This document shows, in pieces, positions 37,443 through 49,134 of a stretch of 64,000 nt of DNA. The stretch is from Solirubrobacter pauli (GTDB lineage: Bacteria > Actinomycetota > Thermoleophilia > Solirubrobacterales > Solirubrobacteraceae): the NCBI RefSeq assembly GCF_003633755.1, contig NZ_RBIL01000001.1:3147426-3211425 (forward strand). The letters are read 5' to 3'. Every line of letters begins with the position of its first letter. Within the stretch, counting starts at the first letter, position 1. The notes below the pieces were generated by a model that saw only the letters and a program-made list of their open reading frames with translations, was not told the origin of the DNA and searched no databases. The position numbers and the translations under genes are program-made.

Positions 37443-39165
37443 GCACCGACTACCCCTTCCTGCGGCGCCTGGGCGCCACCCCGCTGCGCAACGGCCGCAC
37501 GCAGTTCCGCGTCTGGGCGCCGACGCCGGGCGAAGTGCGGCTGCGCACCGGCGGCGCCGACCACGCGCTCGACCTCGTGGGCCACGGCATCTACGAGACC
37601 GAGCTCGACGTCCCGGCCGGCACCGACTACCAGTACCTGATCGACGGCGACGCGCTGCCGGACCCGTGCTCGCGCTGGCAGCCCGAGGGGCTGCGCGGCC
37701 CGTCCCGGGTCTTCGACGCGCACGCCTTCGAGTGGACCGACAACGCGTTCCGCACCCCGGGCCTGCACGACGCGGTGATCTACGAGCTGCACGTCGGCAC
37801 GTTCTCGCCCGAGGGCACGTTCGACGGCGCGATCGGCCACCTGCAGGAGCTCGCCGACCTCGGCGTCACCGTCCTGGAGATGATGCCGGTCGCCGAGTTC
37901 CCCGGCGCGCGCGGCTGGAGCTACGACGGCGTGTACCTGAGCGCCGCGCAGTCCTCCTACGGCGGCCCGGAGGCGCTGCAGCGGCTCGTCGACGCGGCGC
38001 ACGCGCTCGGCCTCGCGGTGATCCTCGACGTGGTCTACAACCACATCGGCGCCTCGGGCGACAAGGCGATGCTGGCCTTCGGCCCGTACTTCACCCACAA
38101 GCACGAGACGCCGTGGGGTGCCTCGATCAACGTCGACGGCGAGGACTCCGACGCCGTCCGCGAATGGGTGTGCCAGAGCGCGGAGCAGTGGATCCGCGAC
38201 TTCCACTTCGACGGGCTGCGCCTGGACGCGATCCACGCGATCGTAGACTCGAGCCCGGAGCACCTCGTGGCCGAGGTCGCCCGCCGCGTGCACGCGATCA
38301 ACCCGGGCGCGCTCGTCGTCGCCGAGTCGGGCATGAACGACCCGAAGGTCATGCGCGCGCCGGAGCTGGGCGGCTGGGGCTGCGACGCGGCCTGGGCGGA
38401 CGACTTCCACCACGCGCTGCGCGTGCTGCTGACCGGCGAGACGCAGGGCTGGTACGAGGAGTTCGACTCGATGGAGTGCCTGGCGAAGGCGTTCCGGCGC
38501 CCGCACGTCCACGACGGCAACTACTCGACGTTCCGCAAGCGCCGCTTCGGGGCACCGGCGTTCGACGTGGCCCCGGAGCGCTTCGTCGTCTTCTCGGCCG
38601 ACCACGACCAGGTCGGCAACCGAGCGCTCGGCGACCGCCTGCCGGTGCAGGCCCGGCCGCTCGCGGCGTTCTGCACGCTTTTGTCACCCTTCACGCCCAT
38701 GCTGTTCCAGGGTGAGGAGTACGGCGAGCGGGCGCCGTTCCAGTTCTTCACGGACCACATCGACCCGGAGATCGCCGACGCCACCCGCGAGGGCCGCCGG
38801 CGCGAGTTCGCCTCGTTCGCGGCGTTCGCCGGCGAGGAGGTGCCCGACCCGCAGGACATCGCCACGTTCGAGCGCTCCAAGCTCACCCGCGAGGGCGAGC
38901 CGGACGGCCTGCGCGAGCTGCACCGGGCGCTGCTGCACGTCCGCCGCGAGCTGCCCGCCGGCGACGTCGACGACGTCACGTTCGACGAGCGCGCCGGCTG
39001 GATCGCCGTCCGGCGCGGCGACTACACGCTGCTGGCGAACTTCGCCCGCAACGCGACGCACATCCCGCGCGAGCACACCGAGGAGATCGTCCTGAGCACC
39101 CACGAGCCGACGCTCGAACCGGGCTACGTCGTCCTGCCCCCGCTGTCCGGAGCGCTGGTGCGTTG

Positions 39166-39166
<1 letters not shown>
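37439..39166 (+). CDS. treZ: Malto-oligosyltrehalose trehalohydrolase (TreZ), GH13_10
   Basis: Releases trehalose from the end of maltooligosyltrehalose made by TreY. Length 575 aa. Features: N-terminal beta domain RFRVWAPTPGEVRLR-like, VIYELHVGTFSPEGTFDGA, WSYDGVYLSAAQSSYGGPE, nucleophile Asp in LRLDAIHAIVD, acid/base Glu in VVAESGMND and the third Asp in SADHDQVGNR. Start is TTG overlapping the hydrolase stop. The TGA overlaps the glgX ATG by one base. Confidence 0.95.
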
Positions 39167-43218
<4,052 letters not shown>

Positions 43219-43232
<14 letters not shown>

Positions 43233-44322
43233 TCGCGCCCTGGTACACGAGGCTGCTGCCGCGCAGGCCGTACAGGCCGTAACGGCGCAGCGTCGTGTCG
43301 CCGTTGGCGTCGAAGCCGTAGGTGCCGAGGACGCTCGTCCGGTTCTGCACCGTCGGCAGCCAGCCGAGCAGGCCCGCGCGGGTGCCGCCGGATGCCTTGA
43401 GCCCGTCGACGATGAGCTTCATCGCTTCGTAGCCGGCCGCGTAGTAGGGGTCGCGGTTCGCCGGCGTGCCGTAGTCGGTCGGGCTCAGCGTGGCGACGAG
43501 GACGGTCGTGCGGCGGTCCACGCTCTTGGGCAGGCGGCTGACGAAGTCGGTCTCGGCCACGCCGTCGGAGCCGAACAGCCGCATGCGCTTGAGCGCGCTC
43601 GACCGGAACAGCCGCACCGCGCCGTTCGCGGTGATGCCGGTGTAGGCCATGCAGTCGGCACCGGCGCGGCGGACCGCCGACGGCGCCTTGCGCGTGATCT
43701 TGCGGCTCGTCACCACCGCGACGCCGAGTCGCGCCAGCGTCGCCTTCACGTCGGCGTTCATGCCCCTGCCGTACACCTCGCCGTCGTGGACGAGGCCGGC
43801 CTTCTTGCAGCCCCGGTCACGCATCACGGTGGCGAGCGCGGCGGCCTGCACGTGGTCGTTGGGCAGCAGGCGGAAGTAGGTGCGAGCGCCGGTCGGGTAG
43901 TACTTGTCCGGCTCGCCGGGCTCGGTCCCCGGGCCGCTCGTCGTCAGGCCGTTGTAGGTGTTGGACGGGCTGATCTGCGGGATGCCGGCCTCGCTCAGGA
44001 TCGGCAGCGAGACCTTCGTCGCGCCGGAGTTGAACTCGCCGATCACGGCCACGGTCGACTCGTCCTGCGCCGCCTTGAGCGCGTTCCGAGCGGTGCGCTC
44101 CGGCGTCCACGATCCAGCCTTCTTGGTCGCGCTGTTGAGGGTCCTGAAGCGCACCGGGTTGCCGGCCTCTCCGAGCGCCTGGCGCGCGCCGTCGTTGATC
44201 GCCTTGGTCTGCACACGCGAGGCTCCGCTGAGCGGCAGGCTCGAGTAGACCGTCGGCTGCTGCGCCGCGGCGGTCGCCGGGAACGCGCCCGCGATCAGGA
44301 AACCCGCAATGATCCGTTTCAT
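43219..44322 (-). CDS. Branched-chain amino acid-type ABC substrate-binding protein (LivK-like)
   Basis: Exported type I periplasmic-binding protein of 367 aa. ATG 44322 gives a signal peptide ending ATAAAQQ. SSLPLSGASRVQTKAINDGARQALGEAG, VAVIGEFNSGATKVSLPILSEAGIPQISPSNTY and YFRLLPNDHVQAAALATVM are family patterns. Substrate could be an amino acid, aromatic acid or other carboxylate. No Liv permease or ATPase genes are next to it. A longer frame extends into the next gene and lacks a signal peptide. Confidence 0.85.
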
Positions 44323-44351
44323 CGTGGCGCGAACCGTACCCGCCTCGCTCG

Positions 44352-44357
44352 TAGAAT
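44352..44357 (+). promoter_or_regulatory. -10 box for the leaderless 151-aa protein gene
   Basis: TAGAAT ends 8 nt before the ATG at 44366 without a ribosome-binding site between them. Confidence 0.45.
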
Positions 44358-44365
44358 GAACCGGG

Positions 44366-44821
44366 ATGGACCGCAGTGCCGCGGAACGCCTCGTCAAGAA
44401 GGACTTGGACGCAGCAACCGGGCTGGGCAAGCCGATCTCCAGCCGTGCGCGGATGTCGCAGCGCACGGTCGAGTCCTACCTGAAGGCCGGCGTCAAGCCG
44501 CGCTGGATGGAGCGGATCGCCGAGATCGACAACGCGATCGCCTACCAGAAGCGCCGCTTCGCGCGAGCTCACCGCACGCTGCGTGAGGAGTCGGCGGGGG
44601 ACGAGGCCGCGTTCGCCCAGCGGTGGACCGAGTTCGCTCAGCGCGCGCGCTTCGACGAGCTCAACGAGCTGATCTCCCAGCACAACGAGTGGTACCCGAT
44701 CGAGCGCGACCTGCCGATGGACCTGCGCACGCGCGACTACGTGCTGGTGGGCGGCAAGAACTACCGCCGCGAGCCGCTCTCCGCGGAGTGGGTGCTCCGC
44801 CAGTTTCCCGCGTCGTACTAG
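44366..44821 (+). CDS. Conserved-looking hypothetical protein, possible helix-turn-helix
   Basis: Protein of 151 aa, charged and mostly helical, without a known domain that I recognise. The segment RMSQRTVESYLKAGVKPRWMERI (residues about 29-51) could form a helix-turn-helix. The C-terminal part has DYVLVGGKNYRREPLSAEWVL. It starts 43 bp from the divergent LivK-like gene and precedes the GT4 gene by 12 bp on the same strand, so the two may be co-transcribed. Leaderless-type promoter upstream. Function unknown. Confidence 0.6.
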   Translation: MDRSAAERLVKKDLDAATGLGKPISSRARMSQRTVESYLKAGVKPRWMERIAEIDNAIAYQKRRFARAHRTLREESAGDEAAFAQRWTEFAQRARFDELNELISQHNEWYPIERDLPMDLRTRDYVLVGGKNYRREPLSAEWVLRQFPASY

Positions 44822-44833
44822 GCTCCGCACCTC

Positions 44834-46018
44834 GTGCGCATCCTCACGCTGTCCTGGGAGTACCCGCCCGTCGTCGAGGGCGGGCTCGCGCGTCACGTCC
44901 GCAAGCTTTCCGAGCAGCTCGTGCGCGACGGCCACGAGGTGCACGTCGTCACGCGCGGCGGCGGCCGGCTGTCCGAGCACGAGGAGCGTCACGGCGTGCA
45001 CGTCCATCGCGTGCGCGAGCCCGAGTTCCCGAAGGACGACCTGGACGCGTTCATCGCCTGGGTCGACCACATGAACGACGACATGCTCGCGGCGGGCGCC
45101 GAGCTCGGCAGTGGGTTCGACCTCGTGCACTCGCACGACTGGCTCGTCGCCGCGGCCGCCCGCCAGCTCGCGCGCAAGCGCCGGATCCCGTGGCTGGTCA
45201 CCGTCCACGCGACCGAGTACGGCCGTCACCAGGGCTGGGTGGACAAGCATCCGCAGTCGCACATCCACGGCGTCGAGAAGCGGATGACCCGGGCCGCCGA
45301 CCGCGTGATCACCTGCTCGGAGTTCATGCGCCAGCAGGTCACCGAGATCTACGGCCTCCCACGCGCGAAGGTGACCGCGATCCCGAACGGGATCGACCCG
45401 ACCGACCTGCAGCCCGTGTCCGACCTCCCGCGGCTGCGCGCGAAGTTCGCGGCGCCGGACGAGCAGCTCGTGCTCCTCGTCGGCCGGCTCGTCTACGAGA
45501 AGGGCTTCCACCTCGCGCTCGACGCGCTGCCCGGCCTCATCCGCCGCGTCGGCAAGATCCGCTTCCTGATCGCCGGCTCCGGCACCGCGGAGGCCGAGCT
45601 GAAGGCCCAGGCCGAGCGGCTCGGGCTGATGGAGCACGGCACGTTCATCGGCTGGACCGGCGACGACGTGCTGCACTCGCTCTACCGGATCGCCGACCTG
45701 TGCCTGGTGCCGTCGATCTACGAGCCGTTCGGGCTCGTCGCGCTGGAGGCGATGGCGTCCGGCTGCCCGACGATCGTCGCCGACACGGGCGGGCTGCGGG
45801 AGGTCGTCCCGCGCGGGCGCAAGGTCGGCCTGCGCTTCCGCGCGTCCTCGGTGCGCTCGCTGGAGCGGATGGCGCAGCAGCTGCTGACCGACGAGGAGCT
45901 GCGCGAGCGGCTCGTCGCCGAGGCCGGCGAGCACGTGCTGCGGTTCGACTGGGCCGACGTCGCGCGCCAGACCGTGGCGGTCTACGAGCGGCTGGTCGCG
46001 TCGCGCACGACGGCGTAG
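44834..46018 (+). CDS. GT4-family glycosyltransferase, possible glycogen or maltose-1-phosphate synthase
   Basis: Retaining GT-B glycosyltransferase of 394 aa. N-terminal domain: ILTLSWEYPPVVEGGLARHV, with the HSHDWLVAAAA and VHATEYGRHQGW segments. C-terminal domain: VLLVGRLVYEKGFHLALDALP (nucleotide-sugar phosphate-binding Lys), IAGSGTAEAEL and the E-x7-E motif PSIYEPFGLVALEAMASG. The length and opening resemble GlgM-type enzymes, which join ADP-glucose to glucose-1-phosphate to give maltose-1-phosphate, and short GT4 glycogen synthases. The role is inferred from proximity to the GlgE and TreYZ genes. GTG start, overlapping the convergent LbH gene by 37 bp. Confidence 0.82.
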   Translation: MRILTLSWEYPPVVEGGLARHVRKLSEQLVRDGHEVHVVTRGGGRLSEHEERHGVHVHRVREPEFPKDDLDAFIAWVDHMNDDMLAAGAELGSGFDLVHSHDWLVAAAARQLARKRRIPWLVTVHATEYGRHQGWVDKHPQSHIHGVEKRMTRAADRVITCSEFMRQQVTEIYGLPRAKVTAIPNGIDPTDLQPVSDLPRLRAKFAAPDEQLVLLVGRLVYEKGFHLALDALPGLIRRVGKIRFLIAGSGTAEAELKAQAERLGLMEHGTFIGWTGDDVLHSLYRIADLCLVPSIYEPFGLVALEAMASGCPTIVADTGGLREVVPRGRKVGLRFRASSVRSLERMAQQLLTDEELRERLVAEAGEHVLRFDWADVARQTVAVYERLVASRTTA

Positions 46019-46425
46019 GGCGCGACGCTCGCGCCGGCGGGGATCGTCGCGCCGGCGCCGATCACGGCGTGCACGCCGACCGTCGCGCCCGCCCCGATCC
46101 GGACGAGCGCGCGCGTCTGCGGCTGCTCGGCGATCGGCCGCTCCGGGTCCGCGAACGTGGGCGCGGCGCCCTCGATCGCGGACCAGTCGCCGATCAGGGC
46201 GCCCTCGCCGATCTCCACGCCCGCGTGCGAGACGACGATCACGCGCTCGCCCAGCCGCGCGCCCGCACCGACCTTCACCGTGCCGCCGAGCGCGCTGATG
46301 CGGGCGTCCGGCCCGAGCACCGCGCCGCGCCCGAGCACCACGCGCGCGCCGCGCGCGACCTCGATCCGCGCGGTCGGGTGCACGCGCGCCTCGGGACCCT
46401 TCGACACGCGCCGGCGGTTGAACAC
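45982..46425 (-). CDS. Left-handed beta-helix (hexapeptide repeat) protein, acyltransferase/carbonic anhydrase-like
   Basis: Protein of 147 aa made of about eight [LIV]GxxAxI-type hexapeptide turns (for example ARIEVARGARVVLGRGAV and VRIGAGATVGVHAVIGAGAT). No metal-binding His triad of a gamma-carbonic anhydrase is obvious, so acyl or sugar-acetyl transferase is equally plausible. It starts with GTG at 46425. An ACACCC/GGGTGT stem-loop includes that GTG. The last 37 bp overlap the GT4 gene on the other strand. Confidence 0.7.
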   Translation of the reverse strand: MFNRRRVSKGPEARVHPTARIEVARGARVVLGRGAVLGPDARISALGGTVKVGAGARLGERVIVVSHAGVEIGEGALIGDWSAIEGAAPTFADPERPIAEQPQTRALVRIGAGATVGVHAVIGAGATIPAGASVAPYAVVRDATSRS

Positions 46426-46638
46426 CCGGCAAGGGTGTCGGAGAGACCGCGCGTGTTCAAGGGCACGGCTCGACTCGCGAGCAAGCTCCCGCCCGGAGGC
46501 AGCGGGAGAAGAGCGGGTGCGAGTCGACCTCCTGCCCGCGAGCCTCCTGGGCGGGCGCGACAGGGACGGGAACCGCGGTCGGCTCGCTGGGTAGGCGTTC
46601 CGCCCGCGCGTCGGATCCTGCCGCCGGTCGGAACCGTA
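46422..46638 (-). promoter_or_regulatory. Candidate promoter and long structured 5' leader of the hexapeptide gene
   Basis: An extended -10 element (TGC before TACGGT, 46633-46638) would start a leader of about 200 nt before the GTG at 46425. It contains nested inverted repeats: TCGACTCGC (46470-46478) with GCGAGTCGA (46519-46527), and CTCCCGC (46486-46492) with GCGGGAG (46502-46508). A start-codon hairpin ACACCC (46422-46427)/GGGTGT (46433-46438) also occurs. This could be a structured RNA controlling translation. I do not recognise it as a known riboswitch. No other gene is seen in 46426-46688. Confidence 0.4.
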
Positions 46639-46641
46639 GCA

Positions 46642-46674
46642 ACGTGCCCGCCCCCGGGGCGGAGGCGGGCACGT
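46642..46674 (-). terminator. Strong stem-loop after the haloperoxidase-like gene
   Basis: ACGTGCCCGCC (46642-46652) pairs perfectly with GGCGGGCACGT (46664-46674) across an 11-nt loop, 14 nt beyond the minus-strand stop codon. There is no long T-run, as is common for GC-rich hosts. Confidence 0.65.
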
Positions 46675-46688
46675 CCATCACCTCGGAG

Positions 46689-48785
46689 CTAGGGGATCGT
46701 CTCCGCGCAGGTCCAACCCGCGCAGGTCTTCGTCAGCTGCAGCTCGTTCGTCGCCACGTGCGCGCCGACGCTGCGCCCGCTGGCCAGCCCCGCCTCGGCG
46801 TCGACCGGGTAGTGCACGCCGAGCCAGATGCGGCTGTCGGCGTTCTCCTGCGCTGCCTCGGCGAAGCTGTCGAAGGTGCGCGAGGTCGCCGACCGCTCGA
46901 TCGCCTCCGGGTCCTCGGACGTCAGCGTGAGCGGGAACGGATCGGCGTGCTCGGCGTTGGCGAACTCGTGCTCGAAGACGCGCTCCCACGCGCCGGCGAA
47001 CGTCGCGTGCCCGGACGAGTAGGCCGGGAAGCAGGGCGAGAAGTGGTTGCCGTCCTCGTCGATCGACAGCGGCTGCCAGTCCGGGTCGGCGGTGGTGGCC
47101 GTCGTGTAGTCGGTGTTCGCGAGCCTGATCGCGCTCACCGGGCGCCATAGGTCGATCGCGCCCAGGAACTTCCGGTCCCAGGCCACGATCGCGGCGTCGG
47201 CCATCGCGATCGACACCTCGGCGTACAGCCGGGCGACGCGCACGCCCTGGCGCGTCCAGTGGGCGAAGAACGCCTCGGGATCCCCGCTGGTGGCCGCGGC
47301 CGGCTGGGACAGCGCGACGAGCCGGGTGTGCTCGAGCAGCTGACCGGGTGGCTTGTACGTGCCGACGAGGTCGTTGGCCCAGAAGAACGCCGCCTTCTCC
47401 TGGTCGGGAGACCGCAGCGACGACGTCTCGCCGCCGTAGTCCTTGACCGTGTTCACCTGGTCGGCGTAGAACGAGCTGGCGAGCAGCGCGGCGTAGGTCG
47501 AGTAGCTGCCGGGGTTCGCGGGCCGGAAGGCGCTGCCGCTCGCGATCGAGAACGGCGTCACGTTGCCCCAGCCGGGCGTCGCGATGTTGCTGTCGTCCGC
47601 ACAGGGCGCCACGGGGGAGTCGGATGTGTCGTCCGGGCGGTACGCGCCCGGCGTGAGTGGGTCGGACGTGTATGTCATCGACGCGGTCGAGCCGTCGCCG
47701 CTGCGGTTCGTGAGCACCTTCTGGGCGACGAAGTGCCCCAGCTTGTACTCGGCCGTGCTCGTCGTCGGAGTCGATCCCTGGTTCGGGTAGTCGGCGTTCA
47801 ACGCGGCCTCGATGTCCGAGGTGAACAGCGGGTACAGCGCCTTGAGGATCTCGACGGCGGCGTGGCCGACGGCCAGCTCGGTGTTCACGGTCGCCGTGGT
47901 TTCGGCGAGCGTCAGGTACGGCTGCCACCCGCAGACGTCGGCGGCGCCCGGGGAGCCGGTGCTCAGCGCCTCGAGCTTGGCGAAGAACGCGGAGTTGAGG
48001 ACGTCGAAGATGCCGACGTTGAGCATCGCGGCGGCCCGTGAGGTGCGCGTGGGCGCCGGCAGCGTCAACGGCGACAGGTCTTCGTGGTCGCGGATGATCT
48101 GGAGGAAGACGTTGTTCCAGTCGTAGACCGTGTCCTCGTCGCCGCTGGTCGCGGCGGCGTAGGGATCCGACGGGCAGCCGGTCTCGTAGGTGATCTCGAG
48201 CCATGGCTCCCACAACGTCCCGTAGCCCTCCGCGAGGTACTGCTCGAGGCTGTCCACGGCCGGTCCGCCGACGCTGAAGCCGTAGTCGGCCCGGGTCCCG
48301 GCGATGATCTCCCGCACCGTCTTCGTGACGTCGAACACGACGCCGAACGAGTCGGCGCTCGACGGGATCGCCGCGCCGAAGTCACCGGCACCCCACGGCG
48401 TCGTGCCGTTGCGCGTGTCGTAGGTCACGGACGAGGTCCATGGGGCGAGCACCGGGCGGGCGTTGAGGTCCTCGCCGACGTTGTAGCGGTCGCCCTCGTA
48501 CGCGGTCGTGACGAAGTTCAGCGTCGCGCTGGTGATGATCGCGTTGGCGGGCAGGCTGAGGCCGGCAGTGTCGAACTTGACCAGCGACCGCACCGGCGTG
48601 CCACCTGGTCCAGGCTCGTCGGAGATCGCCAGCACGGAGGAGTTGCAGCCTCCGTACGTGGGACTCAACGTCTCGCAGGCCAGCTGCAGGTCGGGTTTGA
48701 CCGTTGTCGCTGCGCGAGCCTCGGCGGCCGGGAGCAGCGCCAGCAAGACGAGGAGCAGCGACCACCGTGCGCGAGGCACCGGCAT
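46689..48785 (-). CDS. Secreted vanadium-dependent haloperoxidase/PAP2-family protein with N-terminal DNRLRE domain
   Basis: Exported protein of about 698 aa. After a signal peptide ending EARAAT, residues about 30-200 form a DNRLRE-type beta-sandwich (SLVKFDTAGLSLPANAII ... WEPWLEITYE). The rest is an alpha-helical vanadate-binding domain: KFLGAIDLWRP (Lys and Arg), FPAYSSGHATFAG (SSGH) and SRIWLGVHYPVDAEAG (Arg, His), the three vanadate/phosphate motifs. It may oxidise halides or act as a phosphatase. The start is uncertain. In-frame codons exist up to TTG 48923, but ATG 48785 begins a clean signal peptide. Confidence 0.82.
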   Translation of the reverse strand: MPVPRARWSLLLVLLALLPAAEARAATTVKPDLQLACETLSPTYGGCNSSVLAISDEPGPGGTPVRSLVKFDTAGLSLPANAIITSATLNFVTTAYEGDRYNVGEDLNARPVLAPWTSSVTYDTRNGTTPWGAGDFGAAIPSSADSFGVVFDVTKTVREIIAGTRADYGFSVGGPAVDSLEQYLAEGYGTLWEPWLEITYETGCPSDPYAAATSGDEDTVYDWNNVFLQIIRDHEDLSPLTLPAPTRTSRAAAMLNVGIFDVLNSAFFAKLEALSTGSPGAADVCGWQPYLTLAETTATVNTELAVGHAAVEILKALYPLFTSDIEAALNADYPNQGSTPTTSTAEYKLGHFVAQKVLTNRSGDGSTASMTYTSDPLTPGAYRPDDTSDSPVAPCADDSNIATPGWGNVTPFSIASGSAFRPANPGSYSTYAALLASSFYADQVNTVKDYGGETSSLRSPDQEKAAFFWANDLVGTYKPPGQLLEHTRLVALSQPAAATSGDPEAFFAHWTRQGVRVARLYAEVSIAMADAAIVAWDRKFLGAIDLWRPVSAIRLANTDYTTATTADPDWQPLSIDEDGNHFSPCFPAYSSGHATFAGAWERVFEHEFANAEHADPFPLTLTSEDPEAIERSATSRTFDSFAEAAQENADSRIWLGVHYPVDAEAGLASGRSVGAHVATNELQLTKTCAGWTCAETIP

Positions 48786-48928
48786 CGCTCTGCGGTCCGC
48801 CCAGGCGGACATGGACAAGCACCAGCGCACGACTCGACGAACCGCAGAAGCGACCATCGCAGCACCCGCTCTTTCATTGGAGGTCTGCCGTGAGGACCCC
48901 TCCTCACGACACGCGTGACTCAATCAGC

Positions 48929-48947
48929 CACGGCTTCGCCGTGTCAA
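48929..48947 (-). promoter_or_regulatory. -35 box and spacer inverted repeat upstream of the haloperoxidase-like gene
   Basis: TTGACA on the minus strand (48942-48947) is followed by an inverted repeat CACGGC-TTC-GCCGTG (48929-48943). The -10 is weak (ATTGAG region). The whole stretch 48786-49134 between the divergent genes has no other convincing gene. It holds this promoter, the 49000 palindrome and the forward promoter. A dimeric regulator could bind the repeat. Confidence 0.45.
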
Positions 48948-48999
48948 CGCGCTCAACATGCCCTCATCTTGTTTTGGTCGCTGCGCTGACAGAACACCA

Positions 49000-49027
49000 C
49001 GTGGAGATCTCTCCACGCGCATTGACA
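49000..49027 (+). promoter_or_regulatory. Palindromic operator and -35 box upstream of the M6 protease gene
   Basis: CGTGGAGA (49000-49007) and TCTCCACG (49010-49017) form 8-bp arms with a 2-nt centre. TTGACA follows at 49022-49027, with a weak -10 (GAGCAT, 49045-49050). The arrangement suits a regulator binding just upstream of the polymerase site. Confidence 0.5.
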
Positions 49028-49134
49028 TCTGATGGCAGCACGATGAGCATGAGATGACGCCTGTGGTCGCGGACACGGGATTGGGGTGAGGGTTCCAATG
49101 GGGGTCTCCGCGGGGCTCTTGAGTGGAGGGGCAG

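Noticed and set aside
43817-46432. 871-residue minus-strand frame over the GT4 gene
   Set aside because: Antisense to the GT4 and hypothetical genes, low complexity and no start context.
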